Of a stretch of DNA of 64,000 bases, positions 38,310-49,800 are shown piece by piece. The stretch is from Coniella vitis (taxonomy: Eukaryota; Ascomycota; Sordariomycetes; Diaporthales; Schizoparmaceae), in assembly GCA_011317545.1 (NCBI GenBank), contig WUJK01000003.1, positions 3,844,001 through 3,908,000 on the forward strand. The letters are read 5' to 3'. The position numbers and the translations under genes were made by a program. The notes below the pieces were generated by a model. The model was not told the DNA's origin. It worked only from the letters and a program-made list of their open reading frames with translations, and did not search any database. The first letter of the stretch is position 1. Each line of letters starts with the position of its first letter.

Positions 38310-39525
38310 CAGGGAACCACGGGGGTGCAGAGTCCAGCAAAAGTTTGTCCTAGGCCTGGAGACGCTTGTGTAAGCCCCCCCGCCCCCAAGCCAGCCAGCC
38401 TAACGGCCCAGGTTTCATGGCAGCAATTTGGCAGCAAAATGCCATGTCGTGTTTGGCACTTGTTCTCTTGGTAAACATCAGATTTTGCTACTTATTTCCT
38501 TCATATATCATCGGCGAATAATAATTGAGCTTCGTAGATTAACACACTGGTAGATTGAAAAGCGGGGAGGGGCTGCAGTAATCCTACAGCCAGCTTAGGA
38601 AAGAGCCGGCCTGCAAAGCCCAAGCAGCTAGAGCCTTCGAAACCGAGCCACAGCAGCAGTTTGTCCGTCTGTGCGGTACTCACTCAGCAACTCCGCCACA
38701 CAACGTCCTCGTAACCTTTCAGCTCACTGCGTTTGGGTTGCTGATCATCGTGCAGGCATTCCGCTGCATCTCTTGCTCACCAGCCGTTATTCGTCAAGTA
38801 CCATGCAGTCGACAATCATAAATATCGGGTCTCGCCAAGGGTCGCCACCAGAGACCACAGCGGTGTCCGTCTGAGTCCAGCTGAGAATGAGGCCCCACGC
38901 CTTTCTCTTCTAACGGCGTCGCGGACACACCAGTCATGGGTCCAAGCTGAGCATCCGAGGGACGGCTAACACAGGCGCTGCGCCCGGTCCTCCCTCTACG
39001 CCAAATAGTGGCTGCAAGGCGCGCCTCCGTTCGCTTTCGCTTGCTTGCTCTGCAAGTGAGTCCAATACAAACCAAAGCAGATGAAAAGCGAGTTGTCATA
39101 CTGGATGGATAGAGGTGATTGCAGACAGCCGGCCGAGGACACGTCGCAGGTGCCAGACTGCAATGGCAAGTGGCACCATCACAGGACCGAACACCGGTGC
39201 CACCCAAAAAAGCAGACATTGTCTCAAGAATAGCCGCAATGTCGAACTGACAAGACACATGCAGGAGCAGAACTCGATTAACACGATTTGAGAACCGGGC
39301 TTGCCACATACAAACGATCAGAAAGACCGCACAGGCGTTGCCAACAAATATAGCCGACACAAAACGCGCCGATCCTGTAATGAATGACGGGCTCCAATCC
39401 AATCTCCCACAGCGAAGCTGCTTGGCGGAGTGGTTGGCTGCCTTGCACCAAGCAAATTAGGCGTCTGACCCCACTCCCACAGCCTCGAGCGGCAAGGCTG
39501 CAGCGCCTCGCATGTCACGGCCTAC

Positions 39526-41213
39526 TCACCCAAAGACATCACTCTGGTACCGATTTTCCTTCTGCTTGGCCAACCATGCCTCGGCCTCCTCAGATGTCGC
39601 CGTAGGATTTGCCTCACGCCAGATACTGATACATACATCGTGCGTGGTCCGGCCAAGTGGGCTTGCACTGCCACATACGAGGATCTTCGCGCCGTCAACA
39701 AAGAGCTTCTTGACCTCGTGTCTCTGCTCCCTGGTGACCTGGTCAACATGTCCAGGCTTGAGCCCGGGAGGCGGCACCTGTGAGAAGGTTGCCTTGGTCT
39801 TGACAGCTTCTACTGCATCCAAGCCATCAACTCGTCACGGCACAAAAAGTCTTGCTCATGGTTCCGGCAGCCGTTGAGGGGGACAGCCGGTGCAAGCGCT
39901 GAGGCCCCGGATGCATCCGCAATGGTAACCCGTCCTTGGAGATTGGGTATCGTCGTGGGTTAAGCGGCTGCAGCATACATGGCCACATACTCGGTCGAGG
40001 AGAGGTTGCGCTCGGGAAAGTCGTCGACGAGGGGATCAAGTACGAACATGCGCTTCTTTAGGATCTTGTTGCAGTACATTGTCTCATCCATGGTGAGTGC
40101 CGTGGGTTCCTCGTTGCTGGTCAGCTTCTCAGCGAGTATCGCCACTTGACGCTGCGGCGCCGGCGTGGCGAGCTCGATTCGAGTGTTAATGAGCTCCAAA
40201 ACAGTAATGTGGCTGTCCTCTTACTTGGCGAATGTCGTTGTTAGCAATGCTCGAATACGGCCTATGGACCTGCACTGGCACTAGCCTTTCAGCTTACATG
40301 ACCCTTTAGATACTCATTGTTGGTTCCGCACACCGCCAATAGGTCGTCAGTATGCAGGTTAAAGTGGTTCATGACCCAACGGATACTTGCACGAGGATTC
40401 AAAGGCAACACACAAGATGCTCACCGCGGCGGTGTACGTCATCTCAGGATTTAGAAGCACTTCCATGTGCTTCTCCAACGGCTCAAGCCCCACGCTTGGC
40501 AACTTCCTTGTTCACTAGGATCAAACCTGCGTTGATGTCTTTGACTGGCAGGATTAACTGGTGCCTCAGGATGTACGATGTACGACGCCCACCTTCACCT
40601 CCTCCGTCTTGTACCCCACTCGTCGCCTCGCTGACCCGTCGGACGACGGGGTATAACGCGTCCGTGTTGCCCGACTTTGCCAGGCTCTCCAACCATGCCA
40701 CAGACGCTCTCTCATCATTCTGCTGGCTGCCCTTCGTGCGAGGCCGCGAATATAAGGACGGTTCGGTCAGGCGGCAGACTCTCCACTGCTGCCTCGTCGA
40801 GATTACGAACACCTCAAGGAATGTCGAACCCAAAGTTGGGCACGGCAGACTCAAAACGAGGGCAGGTCGTGTGAGTTGCCGAAAAACCAAATCAAATCGG
40901 CACAACCAATCTCTGCCTGGTCGGTCGGTGACGAGGCCCTGAACTTGACATCGTTAGGTTTCATGGTGAGTGTTGACTTGATTCGCAACTCGTAGTTGGG
41001 GCCGGCCAGTGCATAAAGTTGTCCCTCTGCAGCATCAAGGCCCAAACAATAATCATCCCTTGCTCTGTTGATCCAATGCTTCGGCGCGTGCGTGATGAAA
41101 GGAAGCAACTGGTTCTCAGGTAAACAATGGGAAAGGATGTGTAGACCAATAACGAGAACCAGAGCCCTGGTCCTTTTACGCATGAAATTCATTGTCCCAC
41201 TCGTGGTCTCGTG
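39526..41213 (-). pseudogene. Relic of a CYP505-type P450-reductase fusion
   Basis: Fragments of a self-sufficient P450 (the P450BM3/CYP505 layout: heme domain, flavodoxin, FAD/NADPH reductase) appear in correct order on the minus strand but in several frames. They are the I-helix HETTSG (near 41211), a heme-domain end NYELRIKSTLTMKP (near 40935-41020), a flavodoxin piece LPPDRTVLIFAASHEGQPAE that shifts frame into NDERASVAWLESL (40690-40830), an FAD-domain piece FNLHTDDLLAVCGTNNEYLK (40297-40366), RIELATPAPQRQVAILAEKL (40080-40190), GCRNHEQDF (near 39870), and a nearly intact NADPH end with ILVCGSASPLGR and ENRYQSDVFG (39526-39822). Spacing is far too short: I-helix to heme-domain end takes about 200 bases where P450BM3 has about 165 residues. 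Stops, frameshifts and large deletions rule out a working product. The N-terminal half of the heme domain is not seen. Confidence 0.85.
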
Positions 41214-42060
41214 GTCTCGTGCCCTGCGATCTGGACAGCCAATGAATGACCATGATTTTGACAATACAAGCTGATTTAACCACGAATACAGAAAGCAACT
41301 CACCAAAAAGCGTCACCAGCTCATTCTACATAAGCTCATCGGACCTACTTGAAGCATTAATCAAGCTGAATACAGTCATCACACGAAAGATACAAAAACG
41401 CGGGTAGTGCCTTTGGACAAGCCAGGCCAGGCGAGAACGTGCATCTCTTACATGTTCTCACCCCAGACAACGGGATCTTTTCCATATAGCATGGTATTTA
41501 TGCAGTCGACCATGTCTTATACGTCGGTCGGTTGTCAGTGGGATCAGGGATCAAAGCAGGAGCAACAAGTTGACAGATCGGCAGGCTGTTTTGCGCTGGA
41601 GATATATAAGATAGATGAATCCACAAAAGAACAAGCTTGGCGAGGCAGGATTATATCCCACTGAAAGCGCTCACAATACCGGGACCGACCCCTCCTAATC
41701 ATGTACATACTCGCAGACTACCATAACACAAGAAGTAAGTCATCATGGGAATCAAAGAATATAGGATGGCAACACAGGCCAAACTGTCAAAAGTTGGATT
41801 TGTCCATTGTAAAGATCGCGCCCCCAAGCGCGCCAAAATCCATGCAACTCGATGCTATGCTAAATGCTCCTCGTCACCCATACCTTCCAGGGTGCTCTGT
41901 TATTCCAGTGATGATAACCCCTCTAATAATCTGTTTTGCGTTCTGTTTCCTTCCCTCTTATCCAGCCTATAACGCACATGCCTTCAAACATAACCACACA
42001 CATCAATGTAACACTTATAAGAGAGCCTGGGCCGAGTAAGATGTTTTCGCCCTACTCATT
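41214..42060. other. Intergenic: P450 relic to Caf120 3' end
   Basis: No gene seen. The stretch next to 42061 should be the 3' UTR of the Caf120-like gene. The lost N-terminal half of the P450 relic would lie at the left of this interval, but I find no recognisable remains of it. Confidence 0.5.
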
Positions 42061-45000
42061 TCAAAAAGCCTGGCCATGGAAGGGCGGCATAGGCGAACGT
42101 GGTGTTCCAGGGGTTCCAGGTTGCATGGGTGCATATTGACTTGGAGGAGGCATAGGCATGGTCATCTGCCGACCAAGTCCTTGACCAGGCCCCGGAGAGG
42201 CCATGCGTCCCGGACCGGGAGAAGCCATTCTCATGGGACCCTGTCCCGGGCCAGGGGACGCGATTCTCATTTGTCCCGGGCCGGGTGAGGCCATCCTCAT
42301 TTGTCCTTGTCCCGGACCAGGAGATGCTATCCTCATAGGTCCAATTCCTGGACCTGGACTAGGCATTCTCATCGGTCCAGCCGCAGGACCCGGGCTAGGC
42401 ATTCTCATCGGTCCAGCCGCAGGACCCGGGCTAGGCATACGCAGAGGCATCTGCATGGACGGTGCATAGCCAGAGCCTTGAGGGAATTGAGCTCCTCCTG
42501 GTTGCAATGGAGGAGGGCTCATGAACCTCGGACCTGGATTGTATGGCTGTTGTCCCATGGCGTTGATTGGAACCATGTTCCCCATGCCGACCGGTGGAGG
42601 AGAAAGTGTCGCTGAACGAGCGGGGCCTGGAGAAGCGTATGCGCCACCGCGACCCATGTTCTGCATTCCCATGCTACCACCAAACATGGACGGTGCTCCC
42701 GGGCTGACTGCCATGCCAATATTGTTCAGGCTGTTCATGCCCATGTTTGGAGAGGTGCCGTACATTTGCTGCTGGGCATACTGTTGTTGCTGCTGGGCTT
42801 GTTGCTGCTGAGCATGTTGCTGCTGTTGCTGCCTCTGATTGATGGCATTCTGAACCGTTTGCGAGTTATAGCCCTGCTTCATTTGAGCCTTTTCCCGCTC
42901 ACGCGCGTCAATTGCTCCTACCAAGCCAGGCTGAGGGGCAGCAGCATGGTTGTTGGTGGCCATGCTGATCAACGGGGTGCCTGTCGCTCTCGCCACCTGT
43001 TCTTGCTCACGAGCCGTCAAGTGCGAGCTGACTGCACCTGTTCCATTAGCTGCAAGCATGTAGCTCGAGTCTTGAGAGTTGCGACGCTTGAGCAGGTCCG
43101 CACTGTTGGACCTCGAGTGCCGGTGCGTCAAGTAATCTTGGCTTCCGCTCCGCTTGAGGGGCGGTGAACCCATGTGCGCCATAATGTTGCCAGAAGGTGT
43201 ACGCTGGTGGGCATACTGTGGATTGGATGCTGCTGCTACTGCTCTTTGCTGCACGAATTCTTCTGGCGACAACGCAACGCTGCCTGATCCGCCGCCAATG
43301 CCTGTACCGGGCTGCCAGGCAACGCTCCTGCGCTTCAGTGTATCTTCAGAATCTGAGCGATAGTGCAGGATCTCGCCAGAACTGGGTATCAGGTTGGCTG
43401 TAGGCGTCGTGAGTGTAGGCTTCTTGCGTGGACCTCCTGGCGAATACGGCCTCGATGGTTGTGCGGCAGGCGGATTGGGTGGCACCCACGGACCATGGGC
43501 TGGGTTTCGTGACCCATGTGCAAGGTTCAGTGTAGGCCCAAAGTTGATGTCGGGCATCTCGGTACGCGAGCCTGCATCAGAGGAGGCGTCCCCCACAGTC
43601 TTCAACACACCAGCACGGGGACGTTCCACTGATTCCTGAGTCTCACTGCTCTTGTGTGTACTGGCATAGTCTGGACTGGCCGCTGAAGCGTCGTCATAGT
43701 TGCTGCTGGCCTCACTTCTCATGGTGCCTTGACGCCTAAATGGTGGCTGCTGCTGCGTTTGTTGCAACGGCTGCCTATGGTCATGGTCGTTTGCTGGCCA
43801 TTCTGGAGAGTCCACAAGCTGGAAGGCAACTTCATCCAGGATAGGGTCACGGTAGGTGCCTGGCGTCGCGGGACCGTTGTCGCCTGATCGGCTCTGTAAA
43901 GACCCGTTGCGGGAAGACGCACTATTTGACTGCAAGCTCTCGCCCCGTTGTGGCAAAGGCTTCCGCTGAATGGGGGGCGAGGTCTGCAGTCCTAGAACTG
44001 GTCTGCGCTGACCCCCTGGCGGCGGCGTCTTCGAAGGTGGTGGGCGGCTCTGTCCATTTGGGCCTACTGCTGGATAAGCCTGGTATGGGTGATTGGCACC
44101 GCGGCCAGGACCTGGCGAAGGTCGTCGTGGATCAGCATCAGGCCCTGGCGGTGGCGGCATGCCGCGGCCACGACCATAGCCAGGAGGTGGTGGTGGCCCT
44201 CGGGCTCCAGGGGGGCCACCATGAGGAGGCGGAACAGGCCCTCGACCACCCTGAGGCCCAGGGCCACCTGGTGGGTAAGGACCGGGACCTGGACCTGGTC
44301 CTGGACCTGGTCCTGGTCCTGGTCCTGGTGGATGGCGTCGTCCACCGTCATGGGGGCCAGGTGGACCCGCCTGGTTTAGCGGAGACCTGGATCGTTTTGA
44401 ATCAAGACCGCCTTGTGGTGGCCCCAGCCCTGGAGAACGCGGTGGAGTGTTAGTACTAGGAACTGTCAGGCCTTCACGCGATCCATTCATGCTGGCTGTC
44501 ATTCCTACCGGACTAGCAGTGACATTGCCATAGACTCCATGACCCCGAGGATCCAACAGCCCTGAAGAAGGAGAATCGGCGGCATTTTCACCGCCCCGTC
44601 TCTCAGCATCTTTGCCTTCGGTCAGAGCTGGGTCAATGCCAGTCTTGAGGGCCATGCCTAATTGCTGCAGTGTAGCCAGTGAAAGGCGGCTGGTTGCCCT
44701 GCGAAGCTCTGGTGAGTGGTATGCCCGCTCCGGACGAGCGGTGCGCGCGTGCGCAAAGGCCGGTGGTGCCTGGACCGGTTCCGGGCTGGAAAGTTTGTGC
44801 ATATCTTCAAGGCTATGGACCGGCGGCGTCGTTGAGGCAGAATAGTCATCTTCCGAGCTGACCCTTTCGGGCGTCGCTGCGAGATCGTTGGCGAACCGAA
44901 GAGGTGCGTTGCCTCTGGAGGGGTTGGCGGACGCGCTTCGTGCGTCGCTGAGATGTGGTGCCAGACCATCGAGGCCGTTGGGCCGATAAGATGTGTCCGA

Positions 45001-46876
45001 GTTGTTCCGCTGGTGGCCTGACATGTCCGCCATACCATTGGGAGCGCGACTCCTGTCCGCCGGAGGAGCCGAGTCTGTACGAGGTCCTGGGTTTCCCAGC
45101 GAAAAGGATCGAGAAGTCCGGACAGAAGGCTCTTCTTCCGAGAAGCCAACGCGTACTCTGGCTCCCATGGGCGCAGAAGGTCCGGTGCTGAGCCGTTTGT
45201 TCCTGCGACTAGCACTTCGGTCCGGGCTCATGGTTCCGTCCTCGACCGCATTCATCCTCTCTCCAGTCAGCTCCTTGAGCTTCTTCTTCCAGTCTCTTTC
45301 AGACCATGCGTTGCTTCCTTCATTAACAATCAAATTGGTTACATCAAGAATCTCCAGGTACCCATATCGCCTGTGCTTGGGCATTGCGAACATGAGGGAT
45401 CGAGGGTCCAAGACACTAGCTACCAGGCGGCCAGGGCGGCCGTAGAGACCAAAGGTATCCCACGTTGGGAAAAGAAAGCGGAGGAGCATCTCGAATCCGG
45501 TGACCGCTGGAGGCACCTCTGGCATGATGAAGATGAAACCCTCAGTCGCTGATGGGGGCTCAGAATGAATCGTGATGTTTCCCTCAATCTTGATCAGGGT
45601 AGAAGCGTCAATGAGCGACTTGGCCTGAGGGTAAATGGCATAGCACGAGAATGCGTCGGTGATGGATGCAATCGGCTTCGCCTTCTTCTGTTTCTTGCCG
45701 TCCTTCTTTGTGTCGTAGAATTTGATGTCGCCTTTGAGGATGGGTGGCCTGGAGTGGTCGTAGGGTGACCTTTTCTTGAGCTCCTTTTGGTATCTTTGGA
45801 ACTCCTTCTCATCGGGAGGTGAGATCACACACCAGCAGCGCCGCCACGGCACCCCAGCTCCAAACCGGACTCTGACCCATTCCTCCGTTTTGAATCTCGC
45901 TCTGTCCATGATCAGATTGATATTATTCAGAGTCTTTCCCTTGCCAGCAATCAAGGCGCCGGTATAGGCCTCTTGCAGGGTCGAATGCTCAAACATGGCC
46001 AGTCGAATGCCGCCCGTCCATTGCAGCAGGGAGTGGTGCGAGTTGAAGTGCAACAGGTAGCGGTTTCTACCAGCTGTTGATATGCTGAGGATGTTTTGGA
46101 GCGGTTGTTCGTCGTTGGCCCTCGTCGGTAAAGATTCAATCTGCGCATTCCACCCCCCAAAATGTCAACAAGACTTGCATCATCTGATTATTTCTTCCAT
46201 GCTCGGCTGCTCTTTTCTGTGTGCTTGCCATTTTCAGATATCCTGGGGTTCAGCAACAAACATACCATTTTGATGGATGCATCTGTAAGGTTGATGAACT
46301 TGGGCAGCACTTCTCCGTCTTCTCCCGCAGCGTCCAACTCTGCAGCATCCCATAACGAGAGTACTGTGCCCACCAATTGGGCAAAACATTCGGTCCATGT
46401 CCTGTCAGAATTTGGGCGTCCATCTGCAATGAACGAGACGTTAGAGAGAAACCTTGGGTGCAGCGGGTGTGTGGCGGGGATGGGCCTTTGTCATGTGTGT
46501 ACGAACGTGTATTCTGATCATCAAGCTTCAAAAAGTAGCCCTCCTGGTACAGCTTGTTGGAATGGCTGTTGAGAAAGGTGAAGATGGGCTGCAGCTCCGG
46601 AATGGTATCCTCGCCGACGTCCATGAGGGGCGGTTGGAAGGTTTGCACTATTGACAAGGGACGGCCAGAATTGCTTCGATTGCGGCCCTTTGGGCTATTT
46701 GTGATGGGGGTGTCGATTGGTGTCGACGGGTGTGGCGACGATGCTGCCGGTATAGGGGTCGAGTTGCGGTGTGCTTTGATCGGGGGCTGGAACGGCGTTG
46801 GGCCGTCATGGGGAGGAGAGGAGCTAGGCGTTGAGCTGATGGAGTCCTTGTTGCTATGCCCAGACAACTGGGACAT
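42061..46876 (-). CDS. Caf120-like PH-domain protein (CCR4-NOT associated)
   Basis: Three exons: 46876-46507, 46423-46266 and 46140-42061, giving 1535 residues in a continuous frame. Intron 1 (83 bp) uses a weak donor GTTCGT, intron 2 (125 bp) GTATGT. The joins restore the conserved runs LDDQNTHGRPNSDRTW and DASIKMIESLPTR. Yeast Caf120 and Skg3 share this N-terminal half; Caf120 associates with the CCR4-NOT deadenylation/transcription complex and the PH domain suggests a membrane or phosphoinositide link. A Pro/Ser stretch (1-95) precedes the PH domain (about 106-230) and a conserved fungal region (about 230-420). The remaining 1100 residues are low complexity: PGPGPG runs (44280-44340), a Gln-rich segment (42770-42840) and about eight degenerate 12-residue repeats near the C terminus. 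Confidence 0.9.
42180..42455 (-). repeat. Degenerate coding tandem repeat in Caf120-like gene
   Basis: About eight units of roughly 36 bases encode variants of MRMPSPGPAAGP and MRIASPGPGQGP. The last units are shortened. Copies differ at the residues after SPGP, so the array is not freshly amplified. It lies close to the stop codon. Confidence 0.85.
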
Positions 46877-49800
46877 GAACGAAAAGACTGGAGGTTATCC
46901 CAGAGTTAGCAACATCGGGCGACCCAGCGAAATGGCGAGTGTCATCGACCCAGGACAGGGGGTGTTTTGGGTTGCTCTGAGGATGCTAGTAACGCAGTGT
47001 GCAGCGTGTTGGATTCTAGCTGCAGTGAGACGGCCGCGGGGGAGGGAGTCCTTGAAAAGTAGAGAAGGGGGGGCAAGGCAGCGGCGGGCGACAGTTCAGG
47101 AGGTAACGAGTGCAGACTGCAGCAGCTACTTAGGGACTGCAGGTGGCCATGCACTGTCGTCCCCAAGAGGCCAGGGGTACGAATAATCCCCAATTTTCCG
47201 GGGAAGTTGGACCCTCCGCCGCCAGGTGATACAGCGCAAAAACAGGGCAGGGTACAGTGGCAGTTGTTGCACCGTCTAGAATAGCGTGCAGCAGCGCAGC
47301 AGGCAAGCGCTGAGGCGATCGCAACGAGGGCAAAAGGAAAAAAAAAATCCACCCCAACAAGAGAAGAGGATGGGGAGACGGTGGGATAATTCTGCACGGG
47401 AGAAGGAGAATAGAATGCGCTTGCGCGTAGAGCATTTCAGACCACGACTCACCTCGATTCCGACCCATTTTTTATCCCTCCTCCAACAATCCCTTTATTG
47501 CGCGTCCCTCTCGGACCTAAATGAAGCTGGGTGCGACCCAGCCTGCGAGGGAAAAAATATGGTGTCAGCCTGTAATGTGTCTCGCTTGGCGCATGGGTCT
47601 TGGCCGCGTCAGGGCAGATCAGTGGTCGGGTACGGCAAGGCAGGCGGGCGGGCTGTGCTCTGGGTTGCGTGGATTGAATTGTCTTGGATGAGTGAAATGG
47701 AAGGTCAATTACCACCAGCACCAGCACCAGCAGCAGAACGCACCCACCACCTCCTCTCTGGCACAAGTCCGAGGTGGGAGCATGGAGGGGCCCATATATG
47801 CCAAACCGGCACAGCACTCACAATTTAAATCACAAAGAGGCGGAAACAGCGAAGCACAAGAGGAAAGGAGGCGAGGGCGGAGGGTCGAAACGAGTCTGAA
47901 CAATATAAAAGTAAAATAGTGCCAGGCTCAGACAAGGTGCACGGATGGACCGGGTACTGTGCAGCGCAGTGACAGCAGAGTAGAGAAGCACCGCCGACAA
48001 ATTTACAGACGCCTGCGCTGATGTGTGGTGCGGCACGGGGTGCCAAGGTATCGGTGGTGGAGTGTTATTCGCAAATACTCGATTCGTTGGAGGCCAGGTG
48101 CGTCGTCTTGCTCGCTCTCTGATTCCCTTCCACGGGGGGCGATCGCCGTCGACAAAAGAATGGTGTGTGTGTATGTGTGCGCCTGTGTGAGGGCAGGATG
48201 GCGTAAGAGAGGACGGGACGGGATCTAGGCGCTAGGCTGGACGTGCAGGCGTACAGGCTGGAGAGCCTCTCGAGGAAGAGGAGGAGGAGGAGGAGCAGCC
48301 AGGAGTGTGCCAGTCGGCGGGACGGGTGACACGCTGGAGGGCAGTCTTTGTTGGAACCGCGTGCGAGGACGATGCGAAGGGGAGGCGGTAGTTTTGTAGT
48401 TGCTGTCTCCAAGTCGTCCAAGGCGCGAAGGGCCGCCGCCGCGGTACGTTTGAATGAGCGTGGGCGCGGAGAGAGAATGAAGCGAGGGATCCGCACCAGG
48501 GTCTTTGCACCATCATACGTCAGGTTGCAAAAGCTCGCGCTACCTTTTCTGTGGCCCCATCCCGCAGCCGGGGTCTAGAAGGGCAATAGTATGCAAAAGG
48601 TTTGTACTTGGGCTAAGTACGCTGGAACGGCACAGAACAGTCAGCCTGCCGCTGGCTTGGGGGCGGGATGGTGGTGAAATAGTGTTGCTGTCAACCAGGA
48701 ACTGCTGGCTCGACTGCTGCGCGCTCTCGCGGTAGTCACTGTGAGTTGCTGCGGCTGGCGGGTGAGTGAGAAGCGCTCATAGCAGGATGGTGGCCTGGCT
48801 GCGACGCCTGGGGTGTACTATGTAGTGGTAGGGGCTGCTGAAGGACTTGGTAGGAGGCGCTGGCGGTGCTGCTGGGGCTCTCTACATGACCCTGAAGAGG
48901 AACACAGTACGTACGGCAGAGAGCACTGCTAGGCATATGCCATAGTACCTGTCCAGGTACTGTGTACTGCTGATTGCCTGCGACAGGCGGCAATGCCCTG
49001 GCCCTTTTTTACAGTGCATACGCAAAAAAAAAAAGTCGCGTCAATCAAACGAAACAAAGCTGCCAGAGGGCATCGATCAATTCCAACTCTGTCTGGTGGA
49101 TCAGCCTATTCTGGATCTTTTTCTGGGGTAAAGTTGCGTTTGCGGCCAGTCTTGGACGTCTGGCGGGTGCCGACTCAGCAGGCTAACGCTGGCGTGCGAG
49201 GCTAAAATAGGGCTATGACGACTGTACTCTGCCTACCGCCAAGGCCCTGGGCATTGAGAGGCTGGCTTGTGTGAGGTGGGTGCAGTGCCGCGATGTGATG
49301 CGATGCGATGCGATGCGATTCCCGCCCGAGAGCAAACGCCAAGTACGAAGAAGCAGTTGCCAAGGCGCTGTGGTGGTGGGAGGTGCAGGATTCTGCGTGG
49401 TGTTGGGGAGTGGTGTTTGATGTTTCCAATTGGGTTCGGAAATGGAGAATGGCACGTCCAAGTGCAATCCCGGACACAAAGCCAAGTACAGAGACCATCC
49501 TAGTTAGGTACGTACATATCTGTTTCTTCTGCAGCTGATGCTGGCAGGTTTGGCAGGTTCGAATGGCAGGTTGCGCATGGGCAGAAGAAGCATATCCCGT
49601 GCCTGCCTTGCTTGATTCCTCATACTTAGATGGTAACCTTTGTCCAGCCTCGCCAAGAGCAACAGCGCGCCAACCGACACGAGCTCGAGACCCTCGCTGT
49701 GGCTGGCAGCAAACCGATCCACCTGGCTTATCTACTATGTGAGAAAGGGATGGACTTTCAACGTATTCCAGCAGTCACATACTGTATGGCAAGCTAGCAT

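Larger units (their letters stand above)
36496..39525. other. Intergenic between DUF1765 gene and P450 relic
   Basis: No supportable gene in 3 kb. The left part should contain the DUF1765 promoter and leader. There is a nine-base motif variant at 37843, an 18-base perfect palindrome at 37938-37955 and a GGGCCACAG tandem repeat at about 38271-38309. A hydrophobic but unrecognised open frame lies at 38794-39402 (-), next to the P450 relic. Confidence 0.5.

Noticed and set aside
39420..39460. tRNA-like A-box sequence GGCGGAGTGGTTGGC
   Set aside because: No B-box (GGTTCGANTCC) within tRNA distance and no cloverleaf stems that I can build.
42203..42469. Gly/Pro repeat open frame on the plus strand
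   Set aside because: Antisense shadow of the Caf120-like tandem repeat.
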